Of a stretch of 34,745 nucleotides of DNA, positions 1-7,438 are shown in pieces. The DNA is from Vicinamibacteria bacterium (GTDB lineage: Bacteria > Acidobacteriota > Vicinamibacteria > Vicinamibacterales > JAENWD01), in NCBI GenBank assembly GCA_016650245.1, contig JAENWD010000171.1:1-34745 (forward strand). Direction: 5' to 3'. Positions within the stretch are counted from its first letter, which is position 1. Every line of letters starts with the position of its first letter. The notes beneath the pieces are model-generated. The model had not been told where the DNA came from, did not search any database, and worked only from the letters and a program-made list of their open reading frames with translations. The translations under genes and the position numbers were made by a program.

Positions 1-49
1 CCGAGGACAGGGCCAAACTGGCAATAGCGAGAGCGGTGACCCCGCGCAC
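1..49 (-). CDS. N-terminal fragment of a probable secreted protein
   Basis: On the minus strand, stop codons in this frame lie at 70-68, 64-62 and 61-59. The first possible start after them is GTG at 49-47. The 16 codons before the window edge read V-R-G-V-T-A-L-A-I-A-S-L-A-L-S-S, a positively charged start followed by a hydrophobic stretch, which resembles a signal peptide. It follows the DUF4097 gene by 18 nt, so the two may be co-transcribed. No clear Shine-Dalgarno sequence is visible, and the product cannot be identified from so short a piece. Confidence 0.4.
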   Translation of the reverse strand, partial: MRGVTALAIASLALSS

Positions 50-67
50 GGGGGAAGCCTATCAGAA

Positions 68-838
68 CTACTTGACCAGACGCACGTCGCCGCTGAACGT
101 CTTGAACGTCATCTCTCCGCCGGAGGCGTTGCTGAGGTTTGCCCGCATCTTCCGCTTCGATTTGCTCTGCAGCGTCAGCGGCACGGCGCTGTCGACGTCG
201 CCGCTGAACGAGTCGAACTCGACCGTCCCCGCGGCGCTCTCCGGCAGCCGTACTTCGATGTCGCCGCTGAACGTCTTGGCGTGCACCGACTGCCCCTGCT
301 GCCACGTCGCCGGCGCCAGGTAGATCTGGCCGCTGAAGGTCTCGGCATCCACTGACCCGGTGACCTGGTCGAGCCGCAGGTCCGACGAGAAGCCGTGCAC
401 CTTGTGGGTGCCGGTCACGCCGCTGATCTGCACGGGGCTGCTGAACACCTGCAGATCCAGGTTCGCGCTTTGTGGCACCTTGATGGTGAACTCGGTCTCG
501 ACGACGTTGTCGTCTTTCTCTTCCCAGTCCTTGTCCCGCTTGTTGGCCTCGATGGTGACCGAGCGGCCATCGGACTGGATGTCGAGCTTGATGCGGTCCA
601 GGCGATCGCGGGTCGCTTTGCGGATCGCGACAATCGCGACGTCCGATCGCGGTTCGCCGGTGATCTGGACGCGGCCCGAGAAGTTCTTGAGCGTCAGCGT
701 GCCGCCCGCCTGCATGGGCACGGTGCGCTCGACGCGTTCGGTTTCCTTGACAGCGCCCGTGGCGAGGGCCGGGATGCCCAGCGCCAACAGCGCCAGGGCG
801 GCGGTCAACGGGGCACGAGGGGTGAAGCGATGTGTCAT
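68..838 (-). CDS. DUF4097 family secreted beta-strand repeat protein
   Basis: 256 aa. Residues 1-29 form a signal peptide with a basic start, a hydrophobic core and an A-T-G-A-like end, so the protein should be exported. The rest is beta-rich with repeated F-S-G-D/F-S-S-P words (LKNFSGRVQI, VFSSPVQI, ETFSGQIYL, KTFSGDIEVRL, DSFSGDVDS, KTFSGDVRL) about 25-30 residues apart. This is typical of the DUF4097/DUF4098 repeat family, whose fold is a beta-solenoid and whose biochemical role is not established. The start is supported by GGAGGAA about 10 nt upstream. It lies 74 nt after hisA on the same strand and may be read through from the his operon, but it has its own strong ribosome-binding site and no visible link to histidine synthesis. 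Confidence 0.8.
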   Translation of the reverse strand: MTHRFTPRAPLTAALALLALGIPALATGAVKETERVERTVPMQAGGTLTLKNFSGRVQITGEPRSDVAIVAIRKATRDRLDRIKLDIQSDGRSVTIEANKRDKDWEEKDDNVVETEFTIKVPQSANLDLQVFSSPVQISGVTGTHKVHGFSSDLRLDQVTGSVDAETFSGQIYLAPATWQQGQSVHAKTFSGDIEVRLPESAAGTVEFDSFSGDVDSAVPLTLQSKSKRKMRANLSNASGGEMTFKTFSGDVRLVK

Positions 839-912
839 GGTTGTTGCGGTTCCTCCAGTCGCCTAGGTGTAGACGGAAGTGGTCCGGCTAAGGTTGCCCG
901 CCTTCGCGAAAG

Positions 913-1605
913 CTACGGCGCGGCAGGCCCTCGGGGGATCAGGCGCCCCGTGTAGATGGCCATCCCCACCACGGCGTCCACCCCAAGGGCGTCGAGCTGG
1001 TCGATCTCCTCCTGGGTCGTGATGCCTCCGGCGGCGACGACCCGCCGGATGGTCGCGTCCCGCACAGCCCGTATCGCAGCCATGTCGGTGCCCTGCATCA
1101 GGCCCTCCTTGTCGACGTGGGTGTACAGGAACTCGGAGCAGTACGGTTCCAGGGCCCGCACGGCCTCGACGGCCGTGAGCGGCACCGTCTCGCGCCAGCC
1201 CTTCACGGCGACGCGGCCCCCCTTGGTGTCGACGGCGGCAATGACGCGGTCAGTGCCGACGGCCTCGGCGAGCTCGGCGGCGAAGTCCAGCGCCGGGCGA
1301 CCGTCCTTGAACAGGGACGAGCCGACGATGACGTGCGTGGCGCCCTGCGCCAGCACGTCGCGGGCGCGCTGGATCGAACGGATGCCGCCGCCCACACGGC
1401 ACACCCGCTGGCCGCAGACGTACTGCACCAGGGCGTCGTTGTTGCCCGTGCCGATGGCGGCGTCGAGATCGATCAGCTGCAACCTGGGAAACGCGGCGAA
1501 GCGCCGGATCCACGCGTCGAGGTCGGCGTCTTCGAGGGCCAGACGCTCACCCTGGACGAGCTGGACGACTTTGCCGTTGCGGAGGTCAATAGATGGAATC
1601 AGCAT
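913..1605 (-). CDS. hisA: ProFAR isomerase (phosphoribosylformimino-5-aminoimidazole carboxamide ribotide isomerase)
   Basis: 230 aa, a (beta/alpha)8 barrel catalysing the Amadori isomerisation of ProFAR to PRFAR, the fourth step of histidine synthesis. Visible features are the N-terminal strand IPSIDLRNGKVVQLVQGE with the first catalytic Asp, the phosphate-binding VGGGIRS near residue 72, the second catalytic Asp in AAVDTKGG, and the second phosphate site VAAGGITT. Paralogy with HisF is evident. The start ATG overlaps the hisF stop by one base (TGATG), which fixes the start and implies translational coupling. It is the last his gene of the operon. Here hisF precedes hisA, the reverse of the enteric order. 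A PriA-like dual isomerase cannot be excluded by eye, but no trp gene is nearby to suggest it. Confidence 0.95.
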   Translation of the reverse strand: MLIPSIDLRNGKVVQLVQGERLALEDADLDAWIRRFAAFPRLQLIDLDAAIGTGNNDALVQYVCGQRVCRVGGGIRSIQRARDVLAQGATHVIVGSSLFKDGRPALDFAAELAEAVGTDRVIAAVDTKGGRVAVKGWRETVPLTAVEAVRALEPYCSEFLYTHVDKEGLMQGTDMAAIRAVRDATIRRVVAAGGITTQEEIDQLDALGVDAVVGMAIYTGRLIPRGPAAP

Positions 1606-2360
1606 CAGAGTCGAACGGGAATTCCTCTTTCCCGCAGGTGTGCCTTCAACGCACTCACACTGTGCTCCGCGTAGTGAAAGATCGAGGCCGCCAGCGCGGC
1701 GTCGGCGCGGCCGGAGGTGAACACGTCCACGAAGTCGTCGAAGCCACCGGCGCCGCCAGAGGCGATCACCGGGATGTTCACGGCAGTCGAGACGGCCGCC
1801 GTCATCTCGCAGTCGAAGCCGGACCGCGTGCCGTCACGGTCCATCGAGGTCAGCAGAATCTCGCCCGCGCCGCGCTGCTCGGCCTCGCGGGCCCACTCGA
1901 CGGCATCGCGCGACGCCGCCGTGGTGCCGCTGCGCGAGTACACCGCGAAGTGGCTGCCTTCGCGCCTCGCGTCGATGGCGACGATGACGGCCTGGCTGCC
2001 GTACTGCCGGGCAAGCCTGGTGATGATGGCCGGGTCGGCCAGCGCGGCCGAGTTCAAGCTCACCTTGTCGGCCCCCGCCTCTACGACCGCTGCCGCATCG
2101 CCGGCATCGCGGATGCCGCCGCCGACGCAGAGCGGGATGAACAACTCGCCGGCGACCGCGCGGACGGTGCGCGCCATGGCGAGGCGCTTTTCGAGTGTGG
2201 CCGTGACGTCAAGAATCACGAGCTCGTCGATGCCCTCGACGTTGTAGCGTCGCGCGAGCGCGGCCGGATCGCCCGCCGAGCGCAGGCCCTCGAACTTGAC
2301 GCCCTTGACGACCTGCCCGTCGCGAACGTCGAGGCACGCGATGATTCGTTTGGCCAGCAT
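1605..2360 (-). CDS. hisF: Imidazole glycerol phosphate synthase, cyclase subunit HisF
   Basis: 251 aa, the usual family length. HisF takes ammonia made by HisH and joins it to PRFAR, giving imidazole glycerol phosphate and AICAR. The barrel starts [15 protein letters not shown]. The two catalytic aspartates fall exactly at D11 and D130 (VAIDARR). Phosphate-binding segments CVGGGIRD (about 78-85) and IASGGAGG are present. It overlaps hisH upstream and hisA downstream by single bases (TGATG at both joints), so the synthase subunits are translationally coupled. Nothing unusual was seen in the sequence. Confidence 0.97.
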   Translation of the reverse strand: MLAKRIIACLDVRDGQVVKGVKFEGLRSAGDPAALARRYNVEGIDELVILDVTATLEKRLAMARTVRAVAGELFIPLCVGGGIRDAGDAAAVVEAGADKVSLNSAALADPAIITRLARQYGSQAVIVAIDARREGSHFAVYSRSGTTAASRDAVEWAREAEQRGAGEILLTSMDRDGTRSGFDCEMTAAVSTAVNIPVIASGGAGGFDDFVDVFTSGRADAALAASIFHYAEHSVSALKAHLRERGIPVRL

Positions 2361-2989
2361 CAGCGGGACACCTGTGTGGTCCTGGCCACGAGCCGCAGGA
2401 AGTTGCGCAGGATCGCCAGGCCGGTCTCGCTCGACTTCTCAGGATGAAACTGCACGCCCATGATCAGGCCGTCTTCGACGGCCGCGGCGAAGCGCTCGCC
2501 GCCGTACTGGGTCGCGGCCGCCGTGGCATCGTTCACCGGGCCGGCAAACGAATGGGTGAAGTACACGTTGCTCTGGTCGGCAAGACTCTCGAGCAGGTGC
2601 GAGGCTTTGGCCAGTTCCAGAGTGTTCCACCCGACGTGCGGCACCTTCAACCGATCGGCACCACCCGTCAGCTTCGTGCAGCGGCCCTCGACGACACCCA
2701 GTCCCGGACACTCCGGCGCTTCGGTGCTGCCCTCGTAGAGCCACTGCATCCCGACGCAGATGCCCAGGAGCGGTCTGCCAGCCGAAAGCCCCTCACGCAC
2801 GGCGGCGTGCCAGTCGGGCGTGAGCGAGCGTGTCGCCGAGAAGTGCCCGACGCCGGGAACGACGACGGCCGAGGCGCGAGACAGATCGGCGGGAGACTCC
2901 GGCGTGTAAATCTCAGCACCGAGGTGCGTGAAGGCCTTGCGCACGGAGGTGAGGTTCCCCGCACCGTAGTCAACCAGTGCGATTGCCAC
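2360..2989 (-). CDS. hisH: Imidazole glycerol phosphate synthase, glutamine amidotransferase subunit HisH
   Basis: 209 aa from GTG at 2989. A longer in-frame extension to 3046 exists, but this GTG shares its first base with the hisB stop (TAGTG), and the protein then begins [16 protein letters not shown], the family-typical N-terminus. It is a class I amidotransferase that hydrolyses glutamine and feeds ammonia to HisF. The catalytic Cys is C78 in LLGICVGMQ. The His and Glu of the triad are H182 and E184 in QFHPEKSSE. The oxyanion-loop segment is VVPGVGHF near 43-50. It forms a heterodimer with HisF, whose gene follows with a one-base overlap. Confidence 0.96.
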   Translation of the reverse strand: MAIALVDYGAGNLTSVRKAFTHLGAEIYTPESPADLSRASAVVVPGVGHFSATRSLTPDWHAAVREGLSAGRPLLGICVGMQWLYEGSTEAPECPGLGVVEGRCTKLTGGADRLKVPHVGWNTLELAKASHLLESLADQSNVYFTHSFAGPVNDATAAATQYGGERFAAAVEDGLIMGVQFHPEKSSETGLAILRNFLRLVARTTQVSR

Positions 2990-3576
2990 TAGATCAGTCC
3001 CTTGGTACTCGGCAACGCCTTTGCCAGTTGCTTGTCCTTGCTGCACGCCACGCGCAGCGCCCGCGCGAACGCCTTGAACACGGCCTCGATGTGGTGGTGG
3101 CTGGACCTGCCGTACAGCACCTTGGCGTGCACGTTGGCGCGCGCGCCGATCGCAAAACCCTCGAAGAAGTCGTGCACCAGCTCGGCCTGCAGGTCGCCGA
3201 CGTAGCGGACCTTGACCTTCAGGTCCACGGTGGCGTGCGGCCGCCCGCCGAGGTCGAGCGCGACGACGGCCAGGGTCTCGTCCATCGGCATGACGAAGTA
3301 GCCTGCCCGGTTGATGCCGCGGCGATCGCCCAGGGCCTGCGAGACGGCCTCGCCAAGCGCGATGCCGAGGTCTTCGACCGTGTGATGCTGATCGACATCG
3401 AGATCGCCGGTGGCCTTGACGTCGAGGTCGAAGGCGCCGTGCCGGGTGAACAACTCCAGCATGTGATCGAGAAACCGGATGCCGGTCGAGATGGCATAGC
3501 GCCCGCGTCCCTCGATCGTCAACTTGAGCTGGATCCGGGTCTCGTTCGTCTTGCGATCGATTACGGCGCGCCGCAC
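2989..3576 (-). CDS. hisB: Imidazoleglycerol-phosphate dehydratase (monofunctional)
   Basis: 195 aa. It converts imidazole glycerol phosphate to imidazole acetol phosphate with a di-manganese centre. The signature histidine motifs are all present: [13 protein letters not shown] (about 35-47), [10 protein letters not shown] (about 60-69) and [17 protein letters not shown] near the C-terminus. The length is that of the dehydratase alone, so the phosphatase half found fused in enteric bacteria is absent and histidinol phosphatase must be encoded elsewhere. The start is GTG at 3576, inside the hisC reading frame, giving a 16-nt overlap with hisC. The stop TAG overlaps the hisH start by one base. 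Confidence 0.96.
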   Translation of the reverse strand: MRRAVIDRKTNETRIQLKLTIEGRGRYAISTGIRFLDHMLELFTRHGAFDLDVKATGDLDVDQHHTVEDLGIALGEAVSQALGDRRGINRAGYFVMPMDETLAVVALDLGGRPHATVDLKVKVRYVGDLQAELVHDFFEGFAIGARANVHAKVLYGRSSHHHIEAVFKAFARALRVACSKDKQLAKALPSTKGLI

Positions 3577-4607
3577 AGGTACTCCTCCATCGCGGCCACG
3601 GCCGCCTCGGTGGCCTCGACGGTCCCGGTCGTCACTCGGATGCAGCCGCGGCAGCCAGGATCGGCCGACTTGTCCCGAATGTAGATGCCCTTGCCCTGAA
3701 GGGCATCGGTCAACGCCGTGGCGTGGTCGCCGACGCGGGCCAGCACGAAATTCGCGCCGCTCTCCCAGTACTGGAAGCCGTGCCTCCGGCAGAACGCGTA
3801 GTAGCGCTCGCGCGAGTCACGCACCTGTCCGACGTACCAGGTGTGGTACTCGTGATCGGCCAGGGCGGCACGCAGCGCCGCGGCAGCCGCGACGTTCAGA
3901 CTGTAGGGCGGGATCAGCGGCCTGAACGGTTCCAGCGTCTCCGGCACGGCGACGATCGCGCCAGCCCTCAGCGCTGCCAGGCCCTGCGCCTTGGCGAAGG
4001 TACGACCGACGACGACGTTGGGCAGGCTGCCCAGCTCGTGGACGACGGTGTCGCCGCAGAAGTCGTGATACGCCTCGTCGACCAAGACGAGGGCGCCCGG
4101 CGGCAGGGCGCGCGCGACGGTCCTGATGTCGTCGTTGCTCACGCGTACTCCCGTCGGGTTGTTCGGGCTCGTGATGTAGACGACCCGCGTGCGCGGGGTG
4201 ATAGCCGCCAGTGTGCCGTCAAGGGGGAACGTGAAGTCCGCCCGAGGCGACACGAACACGACGCGCCCGCCGACAGCTTCAACGCTGATCGCGTACATGT
4301 CGAACGCCGGCAGAATTACGATGCTCTCGGCGTCGCCATCGGCGGGGCGGCGCTTCTGCCCGAGCACGGCGGTCAGAAAGATCCCCTCGTCAAGACCGTT
4401 GGTCAGCAGGAGCGATGACTGCGGCACGCCGAGGTACTGCGCGGTCTCGCGATAGACCGCGTCGTAGTCCGGGTAGAGCGCGATGTCGTTGCGTTCGAGC
4501 GCGCGCAGCGCTTCGAGCACCTTCGGCGAACACCCCGCGGTGTTCTCGTTCAGGTGCAGCCGCAGAGCGCCAGCGGCGGTCACTGGACGGTCGTACGCGT
4601 GGCTCAC
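3561..4607 (-). CDS. hisC: Histidinol-phosphate aminotransferase
   Basis: 348 aa from GTG at 4607, where GTG and the hisD stop share bases (GTGA), making a coupled start. The open frame runs far upstream, but that part is hisD antiframe. It is a fold-type I PLP enzyme that transaminates imidazole acetol phosphate with glutamate. Visible features are HLNENTAG (substrate-binding N-terminus, about 18-25), TSPNNPTG (N150 region), LVDEAYHDF (D177 and Y180 contacting PLP), and the Schiff-base lysine K206 in [15 protein letters not shown]. The C-terminal arginine motif is GCIRVTTG. The sequence is slightly unusual in having AALRAG where many HisC have AGLRLGY. The 3' end overlaps hisB by 16 nt. Confidence 0.95.
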   Translation of the reverse strand: MSHAYDRPVTAAGALRLHLNENTAGCSPKVLEALRALERNDIALYPDYDAVYRETAQYLGVPQSSLLLTNGLDEGIFLTAVLGQKRRPADGDAESIVILPAFDMYAISVEAVGGRVVFVSPRADFTFPLDGTLAAITPRTRVVYITSPNNPTGVRVSNDDIRTVARALPPGALVLVDEAYHDFCGDTVVHELGSLPNVVVGRTFAKAQGLAALRAGAIVAVPETLEPFRPLIPPYSLNVAAAAALRAALADHEYHTWYVGQVRDSRERYYAFCRRHGFQYWESGANFVLARVGDHATALTDALQGKGIYIRDKSADPGCRGCIRVTTGTVEATEAAVAAMEEYLCGAP

Positions 4608-5845
4608 ACACCCCTCACGATCATGGACTGCGCGTGCGCGGTCAACCCCTCGGCCAGCGCCAGGGCGCGCACGGTCGGTCCCAGTGCCCTGAGTCCCTTT
4701 GCCGTCACACGCTGCACCGAGACGACACGGACGTAGTCTGCGGTGTGCAGGCCACCGCGCAGGCGCGCAGCGCCGCCGGTGGGCAACACGTGGTTGGACC
4801 CGATGGCGTAGTCGCCAGCCACCTGCGCGGTGTGCGGGCCGATGAAGATTGCTCCAGCGCGGCCCACGGCGGCAGCGGTCTTCTCGTCGTCGACGACCAG
4901 GTGCTCGGGAGCCATCCGGTTGGCCAGCGACACGGCCTCTGCCGGCGTACGCGTGACGATGACGCCGCCGTGCCGCGCAAGCGCTTCTCGTGCGGGGCCA
5001 CTGGCCGGCATCTGACGGACGACCTCCCTTGCGACCGCCGTGGCAAGCTGCGCCCTCGACGTGATCAGAATCGCGCGGGCGTCGGGATCGTGCTCGGCCT
5101 GCGCGATGAGATCGGCGGCCAGCCACACTGGATTTCCTCGATCCGAGAGCACCAGGATCTCGCTGGGGCCGGCCTGCATGTCGATGCCGCACTCAGCCGA
5201 GACGTATGTCTTGGCGGCCGCGACGTATCTGTTGCCGGGCCCGACGATGCGGTCGACGCGCGGGATGGCCTGCGTGCCAAACGCCAGTGCCGCGATCGCG
5301 TGTGCGCCGCCGAGTTGAAACAGGCGCGTGACGCCGGCAGCGTCCGCCGCTGCCAACACCGCAGGCTCGGGACGCGGACAGACGGCGATGATCTCGGCGA
5401 CGCCGGCCACACGCGCCGGAATCGCCGTCATCAGGAGCGACGAGGGCAGGGGGTACCGGCCACCCGGCACGTAGCAGCCCACCCGGTCGAGCGGGCGGAC
5501 CCGCTGCTCGACGGTGACACCTGGCGCGACCCGGACGCGAAACGACCGCGGCACCTGCGCGCGGGCGACCCGTGCGATGTTGCGGGCCGCCGTGGCGATG
5601 GCCAGCCGTACCTCGCGCGACGCCTGACGCGCCCCGCGCGTCCACTGGTCGCGAGGGATCTCGGCCGGGCCGCTGAGCCCGTCGAACTGTCGCGCGTATC
5701 GCGCGACCGCCTCGTCGCCACCCTTCCGCACGGCCTCGACGATGGCGACGACCGCCGTGCGTGTGGCGGCGTCGTCGTCATGCCGGGGCGAGAGCAAAGC
5801 GTCAACCGCGGCAGTGTCGGTCGACTTGACGATCCGGATGCTCAT
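4604..5845 (-). CDS. hisD: Histidinol dehydrogenase
   Basis: 413 aa from ATG at 5845 (MSIRIVKSTD). A further 21 in-frame residues upstream would run into the hisG end and look unlike the family, so the shorter start is preferred, 10 nt after the hisG stop. It oxidises L-histidinol to histidine in two NAD-dependent steps, using zinc. Visible features are RVGCYVPGGRYPLPSS (about 121-136), the NAD/substrate region RIVGPGNRYVAAAK (about 199-212), zinc ligands in IAQAEHDPDA (Q249, H252), the catalytic E314-H315 pair in MAPEHL, and the glycine-rich SNHVLPTGGAARLRGGL segment near the C-terminus. The 3' end overlaps the hisC start (GTGA). Confidence 0.96.
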   Translation of the reverse strand: MSIRIVKSTDTAAVDALLSPRHDDDAATRTAVVAIVEAVRKGGDEAVARYARQFDGLSGPAEIPRDQWTRGARQASREVRLAIATAARNIARVARAQVPRSFRVRVAPGVTVEQRVRPLDRVGCYVPGGRYPLPSSLLMTAIPARVAGVAEIIAVCPRPEPAVLAAADAAGVTRLFQLGGAHAIAALAFGTQAIPRVDRIVGPGNRYVAAAKTYVSAECGIDMQAGPSEILVLSDRGNPVWLAADLIAQAEHDPDARAILITSRAQLATAVAREVVRQMPASGPAREALARHGGVIVTRTPAEAVSLANRMAPEHLVVDDEKTAAAVGRAGAIFIGPHTAQVAGDYAIGSNHVLPTGGAARLRGGLHTADYVRVVSVQRVTAKGLRALGPTVRALALAEGLTAHAQSMIVRGV

Positions 5846-5855
5846 GGCAGCAGCC

Positions 5856-6746
5856 TTACACCACGATCTTGTTGAGCGGATACTCGACGATGCCCTGGCC
5901 GCCGGCAAGCTTCAGCCTGGGAATCAGGTCGCGCACGGTGCGCTCTTCGATGATGGTGTTGACGGCCACCCAGTCGCCGTCGCTGAGCGGCGAGATGGTT
6001 GGCCGCTGCAGGGCGGGCAGGAGGCTGAGGATGCGGTCGAGGTCGCTGCGCCGTACGTTGAGCATCATCCCCACCTTGCCGTGGGCTTCGATGGCCGCCT
6101 TCAGCAGCAGCGCGATGTTGTCGATCTTCGTGCGCTTCCAGGGGTCGCCGAGCGCTCCCTTGTTGGCGATGAGCTGCGTGTTCGATTCAAGCAGCGTCTC
6201 GATGATCCGCAGGCGATTGGCGCGCAGCGTCGAACCTGTCTCGGTCGCCTCGACGATCGCATCGGCGAGGACGGGGGGTTTGACTTCGGTCGCGCCCCAC
6301 GAGAACTCGACATCCACCGGGACGCCGCGCTGCTCGAAGTAGGCGCGGGTCACCCGCACCAGCTCGGTTGCGATGGTCTTGCCTGCCAGGTCCTCGGGGC
6401 ACTTGAACGGCGAGTCCTCCGGGACGGCAAGCACCCAGCGCACTTTGCCGAAGCTCTGCTTGGCGTAGATCAGATCGCAGATGGGCTCGAGGGCGTCGTC
6501 GCCCGGATGGCCGACCTCGTGCTCGCGGATCCAGTCCTGTCCCGTGAGGCCGGCGTCGATGACGCCATCGGCGACGTAGCGCGCCATCTCCTGCGCGCGG
6601 ATCAGCATGCACTCGATCTCCGGGTCGTCAATCGACGGGAAGTACGAGCGCGAGTTGACGTAGATGGTGAAGCCGGCGCGTGCGAACAGCTGCACGGTGG
6701 CGTCCTGGAGGGAGCCCTTGGGAATGCCGAGTCGTAAGGTGGCCAT
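5856..6746 (-). CDS. hisG: ATP phosphoribosyltransferase, long form with regulatory domain
   Basis: 296 aa, first committed step of histidine synthesis (ATP + PRPP to PR-ATP). The length matches the HisG-L type: two periplasmic-binding-protein-like catalytic lobes followed by a C-terminal ACT-like domain that binds histidine (about residues 220-296). The separate HisZ subunit is therefore not needed. The N-terminal [23 protein letters not shown] is characteristic, as are [13 protein letters not shown] and [15 protein letters not shown] (PRPP loop). Feedback inhibition by histidine is expected from the family. The gene is separated from hisI by 132 nt that contain a long hairpin, listed separately. 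No strong Shine-Dalgarno sequence is visible before the ATG. Confidence 0.95.
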   Translation of the reverse strand: MATLRLGIPKGSLQDATVQLFARAGFTIYVNSRSYFPSIDDPEIECMLIRAQEMARYVADGVIDAGLTGQDWIREHEVGHPGDDALEPICDLIYAKQSFGKVRWVLAVPEDSPFKCPEDLAGKTIATELVRVTRAYFEQRGVPVDVEFSWGATEVKPPVLADAIVEATETGSTLRANRLRIIETLLESNTQLIANKGALGDPWKRTKIDNIALLLKAAIEAHGKVGMMLNVRRSDLDRILSLLPALQRPTISPLSDGDWVAVNTIIEERTVRDLIPRLKLAGGQGIVEYPLNKIVV

Positions 6747-6785
6747 AGTCTTGGTCCGTAGTCCGTGTTGGTTTCTACAGAAGAT

Positions 6786-6832
6786 CAGGAGATCAGGAGA
6801 TGTCTCTTGAAGGAAATTCTCCTGACCTCCTG
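6786..6832 (-). promoter_or_regulatory. 15-bp hairpin in the hisI-hisG intergenic mRNA
   Basis: Arms 6786-6800 and 6818-6832 pair over 15 positions. In the minus-strand (his) transcript every position pairs, with one G-U wobble; in the plus-strand transcript the same position is an A-C mismatch. The loop is 17 nt. The arms consist of repeated CAGGAG/CTCCTG words, and another CTCCTG copy lies at 6835-6840. No T-tract follows on the minus strand, so it does not look like a simple terminator. An mRNA-stability, processing or partial-polarity role is inference. Confidence 0.6.
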
Positions 6833-6878
6833 TTCTCCTGTTTTGAAACGACGTCCAAACTAATCTGAAGTTCGCACC

Positions 6879-7190
6879 CTACTCCAACATCCTGAAAAAG
6901 CACGTGCGCTGGCCCGTATGGCACACGTTGCCGTCGCCCAGCCTGCGTGCGCGCACGAGCAGCGTGTCGTCGTCGCAATCAACCAGCACCGCGACCACCT
7001 GCAGCCGGTTGCCCGAGGTCTCGCCCTTGGTCCACAGCGTGTTCCGCGATCGGCTGAAGAAGGTGACGTAACCGGAGTCGCGGGTCCGCGCCAGCGCTTC
7101 GGCGTTCATGAACCCGACCATCAGGACCTCGTTGCTTGCGTCGTCCTGGACAACCGCCGGGACCAGGCCATCGAGTTTCGTGAAATCCAC
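6879..7190 (-). CDS. hisI: Phosphoribosyl-AMP cyclohydrolase
   Basis: 103 aa, monofunctional. It opens the purine ring of PR-AMP in the third step of histidine synthesis. Signature segments are [16 protein letters not shown] (about 45-60), VDCDDDTLL with metal-binding aspartates, and the zinc-cysteine motif [10 protein letters not shown] near the C-terminus. The hisE pyrophosphohydrolase half is absent, so PR-ATP pyrophosphatase must be elsewhere in the genome. The start is GTG at 7190, preceded by GGAAGG with 5-nt spacing. It is the first enzyme gene of the operon and lies directly behind the attenuator terminator, which should control its expression. Confidence 0.94.
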   Translation of the reverse strand: MDFTKLDGLVPAVVQDDASNEVLMVGFMNAEALARTRDSGYVTFFSRSRNTLWTKGETSGNRLQVVAVLVDCDDDTLLVRARRLGDGNVCHTGQRTCFFRMLE

Positions 7191-7213
7191 TGCTGCCTTC
7201 CAATCATGGCTGC

Positions 7214-7243
7214 AAAAAAAACCCCCGCCGGTAACCGGCGGGG
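7214..7243 (-). terminator. Rho-independent terminator of the his attenuator
   Basis: On the minus strand, CCCCGCCGGT and ACCGGCGGGG form a perfect inverted repeat (7243-7234 and 7232-7223). In practice this is a 9-bp stem with a 3-nt loop. It is followed by G and then eight Ts at 7221-7214. It lies between the histidine-rich leader ORF (ends 7293) and hisI (starts 7190), the place expected for an attenuator terminator. GCTGC within the last leader codons (7303-7299) could pair with GCAGC at the stem base (7247-7243), but no convincing full antiterminator was found by eye. Confidence 0.88.
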
Positions 7244-7292
7244 CTGCATGACCTCTTACGTGTCTCTCGTCAGGTTTGGCGTGTTGTTCGCC

Positions 7293-7367
7293 TTACGCGC
7301 AGCTCGACGGGCCCGGGGCGGTGCCCAGGTGGTGATGATGATGCGCGTGATGGACAAAGCCAGCCAT
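7293..7367 (-). CDS. hisL: His operon leader peptide (histidine-rich)
   Basis: 24 codons from ATG 7367 to TAA 7293, too short for routine gene callers. It reads M-A-G-F-V-H-H-A-H-H-H-H-H-L-G-T-A-P-G-P-S-S-C-A. Seven of eight consecutive codons from position 6 are histidine codons (both CAT and CAC). In known his attenuators a ribosome stalls on such codons when charged tRNA-His is scarce, which prevents the downstream terminator from forming. Here the reading frame ends 50 nt before the terminator stem, and a TTGACA-type promoter lies just upstream. No Shine-Dalgarno sequence is visible, and the predicted 5' end would leave only a few untranslated bases. The sequence and position strongly support function as leader peptide; the stalling mechanism is inferred from family knowledge. 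Confidence 0.85.
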   Translation of the reverse strand: MAGFVHHAHHHHHLGTAPGPSSCA

Positions 7368-7378
7368 GACTGCCGAAC

Positions 7379-7408
7379 AGGCTAACGCACGCTTGCGCGC
7401 CGTGTCAA
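7379..7408 (-). promoter_or_regulatory. Probable sigma70-type promoter of the his operon
   Basis: On the minus strand a perfect -35 TTGACA lies at 7408-7403. After 18 nt comes TAGCCT at 7384-7379, which keeps the T-A---T positions of a -10 box. Transcription would begin around 7371-7373, only about 4-6 nt before the leader-peptide ATG. The -10 match is weak, so the exact box is uncertain. Confidence 0.55.
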
Positions 7409-7438
7409 ATTCAGCCACAGAGCCGCAGGATTCTCGAA

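Noticed and set aside
4608-5192. 195-residue N-terminal extension of the hisC frame
   Set aside because: It lies wholly inside hisD in another frame and reads as low-complexity Arg-rich sequence; the GTGA junction gives the proper start.
7191-7292. T-box or other riboswitch before hisI
   Set aside because: No T-box specifier or conserved T-box sequence was seen; the His-rich ORF plus terminator explains the region.
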